A stretch of DNA of 64,000 nucleotides from the NCBI RefSeq assembly GCF_001244995.1, contig NZ_LN869529.1, forward strand, positions 1,033,264 to 1,097,263, in the 5' to 3' direction. The notes under the pieces are model-generated. The model saw only the letters and a list, made by a program, of their open reading frames with translations, had not been told where the DNA came from and did not search any database. The DNA comes from Intestinimonas massiliensis (ex Afouda et al. 2020). Its GTDB lineage: Bacteria; Bacillota; Clostridia; Oscillospirales; Oscillospiraceae. The position numbers were made by a program, and so were the translations under genes. This document shows, piece by piece, positions 16,001-24,485 of this stretch. Numbering within the stretch: position 1 is the first letter of the stretch; each line of letters begins with the position of its first letter.

Positions 16001-19000
16001 CAGCTCCACTGTCCGCTCTCCTGCGCCGTTCCACCGCAGGGTCACCTCCCGTAGCTCCCCGTTCTCTTCCTCCAAAACCTGTAAGGTTAAAATACTTGCG
16101 TATAAATTCCACTCCATGGTCCACGCTGCGCCGTTCCCGTCAAAGCGCCAGCCGTAGGCCGGCTCCTCCCGATAGAAGGGCGCGGGCGTCAGGGGCATCA
16201 GCCCCTCCGGCCCAGAGAGAAACAGGGCAACGCCCGGCCCCTGCCAGGGCCGCGCCAGGCTGCACCGAGTCAAATCTGTCCCTCCCATCACGGAGCGGGA
16301 CGCCCCCGCGTCGGTGCACAGGACCCGCCAGGCCCCACCGGACAGCAGGTGGCATTCCGGTAGGCTCCGGTTGCAGCCCTCCCCCATCCGCTGAAAGCCT
16401 CCCGGCTCTCCCCGTCGGGGCTTCTCCGGCACCTCCCGCCGGGGCGCGCGCAGGACCTGGGCCCCCACCGGCACCTTCTCCTGGAGCAGCTCGCGGTAGG
16501 AGGCCATGGCGGCGTCGGCCATAAAGCGCCGCTGCATGATCGGTCCATTGAGGGTATTGTCGATGGCCACCAGGCTCATGCCCAGATGGTGGGCCATATA
16601 GGAGCGCACTGGCTCAAAGGTTTTTCCGCCGGTCCGGCGGTCGGGGGTGAAGTCCGCCGCCTCGTAAAGACCGTAGGGGCCCTCCAGCCCCATATCCCGC
16701 AGGCGGCGCAGGTTGCGTACTGCCCGGCCCGGCGCCAGTGGCAGCGTCAGGAAGGTGGAATAGGGGGAAATGACCAGCTCCCGGTCCAGGCCCCGCTTGA
16801 GGCCCAGCCGCTGGACGCCGTGGGCCTTGTACTGATAGTTCAGCCCGGCGTCGAAGGAGTTGAAGGCCGACTCGGAGATCCCCCACGGCGCGCCGGTCCC
16901 CGCCACCCGCTTTCGCTGCGCGTAGGCGCAGAAGGTCAGCGATTCGTACAGCAGCGAGTTCGGCTCAGCGGGCAGCAACAGGTGAGGCATGAAATATTCA
17001 AACATGGTGCCCGTCCAGGAGGCCATGCCGCAATAGTGGTCCCAGGACACCAGGGCCCGGGACAGCCTCCGCCAGTGGCGGGGCTCCACCTCCCCCCTGG
17101 CCACGGCGATATAGCTGGTCTGCCGGGCCTCGCTGGCCATCAGGTCATACCAGCCTTGGGTATACTCCCCTTTGGTGCAGTCGTAGCCGATATAGAACAG
17201 CCGGCGGGTGGCATCGTACAGCGGGGCAAACTCCATGGCCGCCCCCAGCGCCGCCGCCCGGTCGGCCTCTCCGTCCGCCCCCCACTCCCGCAGGCCCGCC
17301 TCCAGCGCAATCAGGCAGCCGCACAGGTTTCCGCTGTCCACCGTGGACACGTAGCGCGGCTCCAGCGGTACAGCGGCGGCGGTGTCGTACCAATTATACA
17401 GATGTCCATGCCACTTGGGCAGCTTCTCCACCGTGTCCAGAATGTGCCCGATGAGGGAGAGCGCCCGGTTTCGGGGCGTCAGCTCCAGGTCCGCCGCCGC
17501 CAGACAGCACAGCAGCGCCATGCCGATGTTGGTGGGCGAGGTCCGCCGGGCCAGGCCCACGGCAGGCTGTTCCTGCCAGTTGTCCGGCGGCAGCCAGTGG
17601 TCCTGCGGCCGGAGGAACTCGGCAAAATACTGCCAGATCAGGGCCGCCTGGTGGAGCAGGAAGGGCCGATCCTCCTTCTCCAGCCTCCGCGCCCGGGCGA
17701 CGGGGCGGCTCATGGCCCAGGAAAAGACCGGAGAGGCCATCCACACCAGTCCGACGGCGGCTCCGGCTGGGAACCGGGAACATACCACGCAGAGCAGCCC
17801 CGCCGCCACCGATGGCCACATTTTTTGGTAATTGGCCCAGAGTCCGTCCCCCGCTCTCCGTTCCGCCTCGGCAGCGGTGGTCCAGGCCAGGAGTTTCTTG
17901 TGGGACACCCCCATCCGCCACAGGGCGGTGAGGGCGGCGCTGGCGCAGATCCATGCCTGATAGGGCAGGAACAAAAGCTGCACCAGCGTCTGGAGGAGAA
18001 CCCCTCCAAACCCCGTAATAATAGTGGAGTGGTAGCGCTCCGTAAGGCCTCTTCCCCGCCGGAAGGCCAGATCGGCCCCGGAAAGAAGCAGATGGGAGGC
18101 GGCGGCCAGGACCGCCACCCCCGCCGCCGCCGCGAACACCGGCCCGGACAGGCACATACCCAGCACCAGGGCCAGCAGGGTGGACACCGGCACCAGGCTG
18201 CGGCGCAGGTTGTCGAAGAGCTTCCACTTGGCGATGGGCCCCACGGGGTTGGCCTCCCGCCTGCCGTTCTCATCCCGGACCGTCCGGCCCAGCCAGGGCA
18301 AAAGCTGCCAATCCCCTCGCACCCAGCGGTGGAGTCGGGAAAAATAAGAGGTTACCTTATAGGGATAGCCGTCGGTAAGCTCCACGTCTCCGATGAGTCC
18401 CGCCCGGAGATAGGCGCCCTCCAGCAGATCGTGGGACAAAATGGTATTTTCGGGAAACCGCCGGTCCAGGCAGGTAAAAAACACGTCCACGTCGAAGATG
18501 CCCTTGCCGGTATAGGTGCCCTCATCAAAGAGGTCGTGATACACGTCGCTGGCGGCCGAGCCGTAGGGATCCACCCCCCCCTGGCCAGCGAAGATGCGGG
18601 AGAACTGGGAGTGATTGGCCGCCTCCAGCTCCACCCCCACCCGAGGCTGGAGCAGACCGTAGCCGGAGACCACCACCCTGCGCCTGGGGTCCACTCTGGG
18701 CCGGTTCATGGGGTGCAGCATGGCGCCGACCAGCTCCCGGGCGGTGCCCACGCTCAGGCAGGTGTCCGAGTCCAGCGTGATGACATAGCGGGTCCCCTTC
18801 AGCGCCGTGCGGTCCCCGGCCAGCACCTCCAAGCCGGAACGCCGCCCCTTCAGCAGCCGGACCAGCTCGACTAGGGCCCCGCGCTTGCGCTCCCAGCCCA
18901 TGTAGCGCTCGTCCACGGCATGGAAAGCGGGCCGGCGGAAAAAGAGATAAAACCCCCCGCCGTATTTGGCGTTCAGACCCTCCACGGCATTTCGGGCCGA

Positions 19001-20215
19001 CTCCGTCCAGCGGCGCTCCGCCTCTCCCATGGGGCTGTCCCGGTCCGGCAGGTCGGCCAAAAGGCCGAAGCGCAGCTCCGCCCCCGCGTCCCGATTGGCC
19101 AGCCGATAGCGCTCCAGCAGGGCGGCCAGCTTGTCTCCGCTGTGCCCGTCGGTGAGCAGGCTGGCGATGACACACAGGGTCCGCCCCTCCTCCGGCACCC
19201 CCCCCTTCAGCGCCAGCCGGTGGACCGGCCGGGGATGCACCAGACGCACCACCAGGAAGTCGGCCCCGTTCTTCACTATGTCGGATACCGGCAGAAGCAG
19301 CAGCATCGGCGCCCACAGGCAGTCCAGCCGGAACCCCAGCAGTAAGGAGAGGAAGAGCGTGGTCACCACCACCGCCCCCACATACAGGACGCCTGCGGTC
19401 AGGTGCGTCTGGGGCTCAAAGAGCTGGAAGCCCACATGCCGCTCTTCCCCCTGTGCCTGGGCTGCCGATTGGATCGCCCGCTCCGCCGTGTCAATCTCGG
19501 AAAGGCCCTTCTGCCGGGCCAGGCGGCAGACCTGATGGCGGTAGCGGCCCCGGGTCTCGTCGTCCATGAGGGAATAGACCCCCGCAGGATCGCTCTGGAG
19601 GATGGCCTCCACCCGGCTGGCCCGCTCCAGCAGCCCGGACAGGTCGGCGGTGGACAGGGTCCGCAGGGCGGTAAACACCGACCCCATCCCGGCGCTCAGC
19701 CGCTCCTCCTCGCCATCCTCCCGGTTCAGCTCCCTGCACAGCAGGTCCAGCCGCTCCACCAGAGCGCATTTCAGGGCCGGAACGAAGAGCGAGAGCTCCC
19801 GCTCCGTCAGCGGCTGGGCGCCCTGCGCCCGCTCCAGAAAGAGCTCCAGTCTTTGGGGGCCGGCGTCCGCCCCCGCCCCCCAGACAAAGGCCCGGGCCAA
19901 CTCCAGCACCAGCGGCCGGCGCACTCTATCCCGCACGATATACCGCAGCCGCCGGGCCTTTCGGAAGGCTGCCGCTCCGTCCCGGCCCTCCCGCTGCGCC
20001 AAATACCAGTTGTCCAACAGCCACTCCGCCGCCCCGCTCTTCTCCGCCCGCCAAACCCGGTCCCGCACCGCGGTAACCCGTTGGAGGCACTCCAGGGCCA
20101 GCCGCCAGACCGGCCGCCCCCCCATCCAGCCCTCCGGCCGGAAGGCGCGGGCGGTATTCTCTCCAAACTGCCCCAAATGCTTATCGTCCATGGGAAGAAA
20201 TGTGGTGCGGTCCAT
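13040..20215 (-). CDS. Cyclic beta-1,2-glucan synthase-like protein (GT84 + glucoamylase-like + GH94)
   Basis: A 2,391-aa multidomain membrane protein of the NdvB/ChvB/Cgs family, which builds cyclic beta-1,2-glucans from UDP-glucose. After a charged N-terminal region come two hydrophobic segments (about 275-315), then the GT84 domain. This has I-T-L-D-S-D-T near 480, H-D-L-L-E-G-A-Y near 600 and the Q-x-x-R-W-like H-R-W-V-R-G-D-W-Q near 635. Further membrane segments run to about 860, then a glucoamylase-like domain (about 900-1190). The C-terminal half is a GH94 phosphorylase-like module with the acid motif G-D-W-N-D-G-M-D near 2088. Proteobacterial Cgs is about 2,860 aa, so this is a shorter Gram-positive form. 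The gene is very GC-rich. RBS AAAGGGGAG supports the start. Confidence 0.9.
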   Translation of the reverse strand: MDRTTFLPMDDKHLGQFGENTARAFRPEGWMGGRPVWRLALECLQRVTAVRDRVWRAEKSGAAEWLLDNWYLAQREGRDGAAAFRKARRLRYIVRDRVRRPLVLELARAFVWGAGADAGPQRLELFLERAQGAQPLTERELSLFVPALKCALVERLDLLCRELNREDGEEERLSAGMGSVFTALRTLSTADLSGLLERASRVEAILQSDPAGVYSLMDDETRGRYRHQVCRLARQKGLSEIDTAERAIQSAAQAQGEERHVGFQLFEPQTHLTAGVLYVGAVVVTTLFLSLLLGFRLDCLWAPMLLLLPVSDIVKNGADFLVVRLVHPRPVHRLALKGGVPEEGRTLCVIASLLTDGHSGDKLAALLERYRLANRDAGAELRFGLLADLPDRDSPMGEAERRWTESARNAVEGLNAKYGGGFYLFFRRPAFHAVDERYMGWERKRGALVELVRLLKGRRSGLEVLAGDRTALKGTRYVITLDSDTCLSVGTARELVGAMLHPMNRPRVDPRRRVVVSGYGLLQPRVGVELEAANHSQFSRIFAGQGGVDPYGSAASDVYHDLFDEGTYTGKGIFDVDVFFTCLDRRFPENTILSHDLLEGAYLRAGLIGDVELTDGYPYKVTSYFSRLHRWVRGDWQLLPWLGRTVRDENGRREANPVGPIAKWKLFDNLRRSLVPVSTLLALVLGMCLSGPVFAAAAGVAVLAAASHLLLSGADLAFRRGRGLTERYHSTIITGFGGVLLQTLVQLLFLPYQAWICASAALTALWRMGVSHKKLLAWTTAAEAERRAGDGLWANYQKMWPSVAAGLLCVVCSRFPAGAAVGLVWMASPVFSWAMSRPVARARRLEKEDRPFLLHQAALIWQYFAEFLRPQDHWLPPDNWQEQPAVGLARRTSPTNIGMALLCCLAAADLELTPRNRALSLIGHILDTVEKLPKWHGHLYNWYDTAAAVPLEPRYVSTVDSGNLCGCLIALEAGLREWGADGEADRAAALGAAMEFAPLYDATRRLFYIGYDCTKGEYTQGWYDLMASEARQTSYIAVARGEVEPRHWRRLSRALVSWDHYCGMASWTGTMFEYFMPHLLLPAEPNSLLYESLTFCAYAQRKRVAGTGAPWGISESAFNSFDAGLNYQYKAHGVQRLGLKRGLDRELVISPYSTFLTLPLAPGRAVRNLRRLRDMGLEGPYGLYEAADFTPDRRTGGKTFEPVRSYMAHHLGMSLVAIDNTLNGPIMQRRFMADAAMASYRELLQEKVPVGAQVLRAPRREVPEKPRRGEPGGFQRMGEGCNRSLPECHLLSGGAWRVLCTDAGASRSVMGGTDLTRCSLARPWQGPGVALFLSGPEGLMPLTPAPFYREEPAYGWRFDGNGAAWTMEWNLYASILTLQVLEEENGELREVTLRWNGAGERTVELVCYLEPVLARREDYEAHPAFSKLSLESRDLGDGVLFTRRPRRSGENRPAMAVLWEGAEARLDTSRETALGRGGLLALESALTRPPQGTEGAVLDPCLLARFPLTLSGGTETHFRMALSAADDGDHAVESAARLLRRPEESCGGRMDWLIRQLNLTSEITLHAFELLRRLQFPDRSPVRPGSEEQRALWPFGISGDLPIAVLPVEAQEQLEDALRLTLEHQFLDRSGFRFDLVFLLSEGGDYRQPIREELLEGLRDQDWSHRIGVKGGVYLLDAAQAAGPLQSVGLLLGTGGSFPERKSALEETVKEINLSSVTEMPAFSWARSGAFSFQTGETLPPVGWSMMLCNGSFGWMTDETGGGHLWHGNAREQPLTRWQNDPLAIGGPEELLYQSGEEVCSFFAHADGMPCQVTYFPGNAKWEKTWRGRTIRCTAFVPPDLDARILLLEAGGEGRVLYRREGEAERSWSIRDRLCLRTGPEGTEPIDFTLADRLFRETEDYWREKTGALWFDTPDQALNRYLNGWAPYQIIACRLFGRTSLYQNGGAFGFRDQLQDVCAVLPIAPELARAQILRACAHQYREGDVMHWWHPGQNGAPDKGVRTRISDDLLWLPYALCEYLDQTGDRSLLNEQVEFLVSNVLAEGERERYEEPARSEERAAVLEHALRAADRVLDRGFGVHGLALMGTGDWNDGMDLVGAGGSGESVWLTWFLGLVLRRLLPLCGEARSERYQAALAACARAANAAWDGEWFLRGYYDDGATLGSHADQACQIDSLPQSFAVISGMGEPERTARGLRAALDRLFDREPAVVRLFTPPFDEGERDPGYIRGYLPGVRENGGQYTHAAVWLALACLRMDWRQEGWEVLRALLPSAHDPAGYRAEPYVLAADVYSNPLHQGRGGWSWYTGAAGWYYRTAVEELLGLKLRAGLLYLEPKLPEDWPGFSARWQSGKGLFHIQVRRGGRKEMTLDGRSHAGGIPIRDLTGEHTILFTF

Positions 20216-20330
20216 GGGGACTCCCCTTTCCGTGCTGTGCTCATTTTCTCCCTAGCTTTTCCCAATCGGCCCCCAACCTATTCCTCCCGCCCCGCAACCG
20301 GGAAAATCTCCGCCTTTCCGGGATTTCATC

Positions 20331-20359
20331 TTGACAACGGGTGCAAAATGTTGTATCAT
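20331..20359 (+). promoter_or_regulatory. Promoter of the ylxM-ffh operon
   Basis: TTGACA (20331-20336), 17-bp spacer, TATCAT (20354-20359). The transcription start falls about 45 nt before ylxM. Confidence 0.88.
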
Positions 20360-20411
20360 ATTCGTTGTGTAAAGGCCAAAAGCTTTACAAAATGCAGACG
20401 GAGGTGTGGAC

Positions 20412-20780
20412 ATGAAGAATCAGGCTTACCGCATGGCCCTGCTCTTCGACTTTTACGGCGATCTGCTCACAGACCGGCAGAAGGAGTTCTACGACCTCTA
20501 TTACAACGAGGACCTCTCTCTGGCCGAGATCGCCGAAAATTATGGTATCACCCGCCAGGGCGTACGGGACGTGATTGTCCGGGCGGAGGCCTACCTCACC
20601 GAAATCGAGGACAAGACCGGCCTGATCCGCCGGTTCCACACCATGCAGGCCCAGCTCAAGGAGGTGGAGGGCTGCGCCCACAGACTTCTGGAGCTCAACG
20701 CCGCTCGCTTTGAGGACGACGAGCTGGAAGCGCTGGGTAAGCGGCTCGAGGGCCTGGCCGAGACTTTGATTCAGGAGTAA
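20412..20780 (+). CDS. ylxM: YlxM/p13-like DNA-binding protein of the SRP operon
   Basis: A 122-aa member of the UPF0122/YlxM family, an HTH protein nearly always encoded just before ffh and thought to modulate the signal recognition particle. The sequence shows L-L-T-D-R-Q-K-E-F-Y-D-L-Y-Y then a sigma-70 region-4-like HTH (L-A-E-I-A-E-N-Y-G-I-T-R-Q-G-V-R-D) at about 35-55. ATG 20412 lies 7 nt after GGAGG; the in-frame GTG at 20406 sits too close to the RBS. Two nt separate the stop from ffh. Confidence 0.93.
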   Translation: MKNQAYRMALLFDFYGDLLTDRQKEFYDLYYNEDLSLAEIAENYGITRQGVRDVIVRAEAYLTEIEDKTGLIRRFHTMQAQLKEVEGCAHRLLELNAARFEDDELEALGKRLEGLAETLIQE

Positions 20781-20782
20781 GC

Positions 20783-22141
20783 ATGGCATTCGAAGGTTTG
20801 ACCGAAAAGCTCTCCTCCGCCTTTAAGAAGCTGCGCGGCAAGGGCCGCCTGTCCGAGTCCGACGTCAAGGAGGCCATGCGTGAGATCCGTCTGGCCCTGC
20901 TGGAAGCCGACGTGAGCTACAAGGTGGTCAAGGAGTTCATCAAAAAAGTCACGGAGCGGGCCGTAGGAGCCGATGTGCTGGAGAGCCTCACCCCCGCTCA
21001 GATGATCGTCAAGATCGTCAACGAGGAGCTCACCGCCCTGATGGGCGGCCAGAGCACCAAGCTGAACCTATCTCCCAAGCCGCCTACCGTAGTCATGCTG
21101 GTGGGTCTCAACGGCGCGGGCAAGACCACCAACGGAGCCAAACTGGCGGGGTATATGAAGAGGCAGAACGGCAAGCGCCCTCTGCTGGCAGCCTGCGATA
21201 CCTTCCGCCCCGCTGCCATCCACCAGTTGGAGGTCGTAGGCGGGCAGTTGGACATTCCCGTGTTTCAGATGGGGCAGATCGACCCGGTGGATATTGCCAA
21301 GGCAGCCATTGAGCATGCAAAGAAGCACGGCAACGACATTGTGTTCGTGGATACCGCCGGCCGGCTCCATGTGGACGAGGAGCTGATGGAACAGCTCAAG
21401 GTGATGAAGGCCGCCATTGACCCCGACGAGATCCTGCTCATCGTGGACGCCATGATCGGTCAGGACGCTGTCAACGCCGCCCAGACCTTTGACGAAGCCC
21501 TGGACATCACCGGCGTCATGCTCACCAAGCTGGACGGCGACGCCCGGGGCGGCGCGGCGCTCTCCATCAAGGCCGTCACCGGCAAGCCCATCAAATTCGT
21601 GGGCGTGGGTGAAAAGCTGGACCAAATCGAGGTCTTCCACCCGGACCGTATGGCCTCCCGCATCCTGGGTATGGGTGACGTGCTCTCCCTCATCGAAAAG
21701 GCGGAGCAGAACTTCGACGCGAAGAAGGCTGCCGAGCTCCAGGAGAAGATGAAGAAAAACCGTCTCACCCTGACGGATTACTACGAACAGCTTATCCAGC
21801 TCAAAAGCATGGGCTCGCTGTCCGATATCGCCGGGATGCTCCCTGGCGTCAACGCCAAGGCGCTGGAGGGCGCCACCGTGGATGAGCGTCTGCTGTCCCA
21901 GACTGAGGCCATCATCCTCTCCATGACCCCTGCAGAGCGGGAGAACCCCTCCCTGCTCAACTCCAGCCGCAAAAAGCGCATCGCCGCCGGCAGTGGCACC
22001 CAGGTTGTGGACGTCAACCGACTGCTCAAGCAATTTGAGCTGATGCAGCAGATGACCCGCCAGATGGCAGGCGGCAAGCTGGCCAAAAAGATGGGCCGCT
22101 TCGGCGGCATGGGTAAAAGGAAGGGCTTTCCCTTCGGATGA
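20783..22141 (+). CDS. ffh: Signal recognition particle GTPase Ffh
   Basis: A 452-aa SRP54 protein that binds 4.5S/6S SRP RNA and targets nascent membrane proteins to FtsY. It has an N domain (1-95), a G domain with G1 G-L-N-G-A-G-K-T-T (108-116), D-T-A-G-R (about 190) and [10 protein letters not shown] (about 248), and a Met-rich M domain ending G-G-M-G-K-R-K-G-F. Length is normal. The SRP RNA gene itself was not found in the window. Confidence 0.98.
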   Translation: MAFEGLTEKLSSAFKKLRGKGRLSESDVKEAMREIRLALLEADVSYKVVKEFIKKVTERAVGADVLESLTPAQMIVKIVNEELTALMGGQSTKLNLSPKPPTVVMLVGLNGAGKTTNGAKLAGYMKRQNGKRPLLAACDTFRPAAIHQLEVVGGQLDIPVFQMGQIDPVDIAKAAIEHAKKHGNDIVFVDTAGRLHVDEELMEQLKVMKAAIDPDEILLIVDAMIGQDAVNAAQTFDEALDITGVMLTKLDGDARGGAALSIKAVTGKPIKFVGVGEKLDQIEVFHPDRMASRILGMGDVLSLIEKAEQNFDAKKAAELQEKMKKNRLTLTDYYEQLIQLKSMGSLSDIAGMLPGVNAKALEGATVDERLLSQTEAIILSMTPAERENPSLLNSSRKKRIAAGSGTQVVDVNRLLKQFELMQQMTRQMAGGKLAKKMGRFGGMGKRKGFPFG

Positions 22142-22212
22142 TCCCGGTTGGTAAGCGTCCCCGCGGACGTTTCCATATAAAAGATGTAGAACAATATGGA
22201 GGTGAATATAAA

Positions 22213-22449
22213 ATGGTGAAAATCAGACTGCGTCGGATGGGCGCCAAGAAGGCTCCCTTTTATCGTATCGTGGTGGCCGACTCCCGTTATCCCCGCGACG
22301 GACGCTTTATCGAGGAGATCGGCACCTATGATCCCAAGGCCAATCCCGCTGAGCTGAAGGTGGATGTGGAGCGCGCCCAGGCCTGGATCAAGACCGGCGC
22401 CCAGCCCACCGAGACCGTCAAGTCTCTGCTGAAGAAGGCCGGCGTGTAA
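22213..22449 (+). CDS. rpsP: 30S ribosomal protein S16
   Basis: A 78-aa S16 protein starting [10 protein letters not shown] and containing the family motif [14 protein letters not shown] 22213 follows GGAGGTG by 8 nt. An earlier in-frame start overlapping ffh was rejected because it adds an unrelated N-terminus and lacks an RBS. Confidence 0.98.
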   Translation: MVKIRLRRMGAKKAPFYRIVVADSRYPRDGRFIEEIGTYDPKANPAELKVDVERAQAWIKTGAQPTETVKSLLKKAGV

Positions 22450-22460
22450 GGAGAACACCA

Positions 22461-22691
22461 ATGAAGGAACTGCTTACCTATGTGGCCCGGAACCTGGTGG
22501 AGCATCCCGAAGCGGTTTCCGTCACTGAGACCGCCGGGGCGGGCGAGACCGTTCTGGAACTGCGGGTGGCCCCCGAGGATATGGGCAAGGTCATTGGCCG
22601 TCAGGGCCGCATCGCCAAGGAGATCCGCACGCTGATGCGCTCCGTGGCCCAGCGCAAAGGAACGAAGGTTTCAGTTGAGATCGTCGATTGA
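22461..22691 (+). CDS. khpA: KH-domain RNA-binding protein KhpA
   Basis: A 76-aa single KH-domain protein (YlqC/KhpA). The nucleic-acid-binding loop reads V-I-G-R-Q-G-R-I (about 48-55), a GxxG variant. KhpA partners with KhpB/Jag in RNA binding and control of cell elongation. Its place between rpsP and rimM is the standard Firmicute order. Confidence 0.95.
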   Translation: MKELLTYVARNLVEHPEAVSVTETAGAGETVLELRVAPEDMGKVIGRQGRIAKEIRTLMRSVAQRKGTKVSVEIVD

Positions 22692-22697
22692 GACAAG

Positions 22698-22730
22698 AAC
22701 GGCGGGGGCAGCCCCGCCGTTTTCGTTTAT
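22698..22730 (+). terminator. Terminator-like hairpin between khpA and rimM
   Basis: AACGGCGGGG (22698-22707) / CCCCGCCGTT (22712-22721) with loop GCAG, followed by TTCGTTTAT. It probably reduces transcription of rimM-trmD relative to the ribosomal genes; no new promoter was found before rimM. Confidence 0.75.
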
Positions 22731-22747
22731 TGAAAAAGGAGCGACCT

Positions 22748-23251
22748 ATGAAAAACAAGTTTTTAGAGGCCGGGCAGATCGTCAACACCCACGGTGTACA
22801 GGGGGAGTTGAAGATCGTCCCATGGGCCGACTCGCCGGAGTTTCTCCGCGGCTTTGACGTCTTTTATATCGATGGTACACCGTTCAAGGTGCTGGGCGCC
22901 CGCGCGCACAAAGGAAATATCCTTGTCAGGCTGGAGGGCGTGAGCGACGTCAATGCCGCCATGCGTCTCAAGGGCAAAATCATCTCCATCGACCGCACCG
23001 GAGTGGTCCTCCCTGAAGGGCGGCACTTTATTGCCGACCTGATTGGCCTGGAGGTGCGGGACGCCGCCAGCGGCGAGGTGCTGGGAGCGATCGCCGATGT
23101 GCTCACCCCGCCGGCCCACGAGGTCTATGTGGTGAAGGGCGGGCGCCACGAGTATATGATTCCCGCCGTGGATGAATTTTTGGCGGAGACCAATGTGGAA
23201 GGCGGCTACATTCGGGTCCGCCTCATCGAAGGGATGGCCAGCGATGTATAG
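22748..23251 (+). CDS. rimM: Ribosome maturation factor RimM
   Basis: A 167-aa 16S rRNA processing factor that binds S19 and assists 30S head assembly. The N-terminal RimM domain contains G-x-I-V-N-T-H-G-V-Q-G-E-L-K, and the PRC-barrel half has H-E-V-Y-V-V-K and I-P-A-V-D-E-F-L. ATG 22748 has an AAGGAG 6 nt upstream. The gene overlaps trmD by 8 nt. Confidence 0.96.
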   Translation: MKNKFLEAGQIVNTHGVQGELKIVPWADSPEFLRGFDVFYIDGTPFKVLGARAHKGNILVRLEGVSDVNAAMRLKGKIISIDRTGVVLPEGRHFIADLIGLEVRDAASGEVLGAIADVLTPPAHEVYVVKGGRHEYMIPAVDEFLAETNVEGGYIRVRLIEGMASDV

Positions 23252-24005
23252 GATCGATATCATGACCCTCTTTGACGAAACGGTGGGGGATATGATGAGC
23301 GAGTCCATCCTGGGCCGGGCCCAGGAGCGGGACCTGATCCGCATCGAAGCCCATCAGATTCGGGATTATACCTTAAACAGGCAGAAGCAGGTGGACGACT
23401 ATCCCTACGGGGGCGGACGCGGGGCCGTGATGCAGGCCGACCCGCTCTACCAGTGCTGGAAACACATTGTAGACACCTACGGCCCCGGACGCACCATCTA
23501 CATGTCTCCGGCAGGCAAAACCTTTGACCAGGCCGCCGCCAAGCGCCTGAAGAACGATTATGATCACCTGATCCTGGTCTGCGGGCACTACGAGGGCATC
23601 GATGAGCGGTTCATTGAGGAGTGCGTGGACGAGGAGCTTTCCATGGGGGATTTCGTCCTTACCGGCGGGGAGATCCCCGCCATGGCGGTGGCCGATGCGG
23701 TGGCCCGCATGGTCCCCGGCGTCCTTCCCGACCCGGAGTGCTTCGAAGAGGAGAGTCACTACAACGGGATGCTGGAATATCCCCAATACTCCCGTCCCGA
23801 GGTGTGGCATGACCGCGCCGTCCCGTCCATTCTGCTGTCCGGTCACCACGCCAACATCGCCAAATGGCGGCGCAAGCAGGCCCTCCTCCGTACCCGGACC
23901 CGGCGGCCGGACCTCTATGCGCGACTGGACCTGTCCTCCAAGTCTGACCAGAAGCTGCTGCGGGAGCTGGAGGCCGAGGAGGCGGAAATACCCCCCCTTA
24001 CCTGA
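23244..24005 (+). CDS. trmD: tRNA (guanine-N1-)-methyltransferase TrmD
   Basis: A 253-aa SPOUT methyltransferase making m1G37 in tRNAs reading CNN codons, including the tRNA-Pro of this window. The N-terminus M-Y-R-I-D-I-M-T-L-F, D-D-x-P-Y-G-G-G-x-G, C-G-H-Y-E-G-I-D-E-R and the knot loop L-T-G-G-E-I-P-A-M are present. ATG 23244 lies inside the end of rimM, giving translational coupling. Last gene of the operon; no obvious terminator follows. Confidence 0.97.
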   Translation: MYRIDIMTLFDETVGDMMSESILGRAQERDLIRIEAHQIRDYTLNRQKQVDDYPYGGGRGAVMQADPLYQCWKHIVDTYGPGRTIYMSPAGKTFDQAAAKRLKNDYDHLILVCGHYEGIDERFIEECVDEELSMGDFVLTGGEIPAMAVADAVARMVPGVLPDPECFEEESHYNGMLEYPQYSRPEVWHDRAVPSILLSGHHANIAKWRRKQALLRTRTRRPDLYARLDLSSKSDQKLLRELEAEEAEIPPLT

Positions 24006-24388
24006 CGCGATTCTCCCTTTTTCAGCAGAAAATATGCATTTTTTCTCTCCAGGTTACACAAACTTTCGTGGGACAGCCCTCCCCTGTCTCCGACAGCTTT
24101 CACAAGATTTTTTGGAATTATCTTGCTGTTCTGGAACTTTCCTTGTCAAAACACAGGGAAAATCTTTCAATTGGAACGAATCTTTTCTCCAGCTCGCCGG
24201 TCCTCGACACCAACGGCCCCCCTCTCTTCCCGTTTCATCGCCCAAATCGCCCAATCCATTGGGGCACAAGCATTTTATCTGTAACTTTTTGTTACCTTTC
24301 GTTTCTCTTTTTCCCTCATGCCGACGGAATCCGCCTTCACATAATTTCCCTTTTTACATTGAAATCTTCTGAAAACCGGGTTGTAAGT
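24006..24388. other. Intergenic region after trmD
   Basis: No gene or known RNA family was recognised in this roughly 380-bp, pyrimidine-rich stretch. The only structure noted is GTAAC-TTTTT-GTTAC (24281-24295), reminiscent of a WalR box (TGTAAC then TGTTAC) but with a 4-bp rather than 5-bp gap. A c-di-AMP riboswitch, often found before cell-wall hydrolases, was looked for and not seen. Confidence 0.5.
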
Positions 24389-24417
24389 TTGACTTTTGCT
24401 CCAAATGTGGCTATAAT
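24389..24417 (+). promoter_or_regulatory. Promoter of the 3D-domain protein gene
   Basis: TTGACT (24389-24394), 17-bp spacer, TATAAT (24412-24417); RBS CAGGAGG sits just before the ATG at 24486. Confidence 0.9.
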
Positions 24418-24485
24418 CCCTGTACTGTAGTCCAAATGCAAAAGTTACAAATCATTGCAGTCTTGTTTCAGGAGGTTCTTCCTTT

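Noticed and set aside
16586-18874. A 762-codon plus-strand frame opposite the glucan synthase gene
   Set aside because: It is rich in Gly, Gln and Pro without domains, starts without an RBS and lies fully antisense to a gene with clear GT84/GH94 motifs.
24006-24485. c-di-AMP (ydaO-type) riboswitch before the cell-wall protein
   Set aside because: None of the conserved core segments was seen, and the promoter is only about 70 nt before the ATG.
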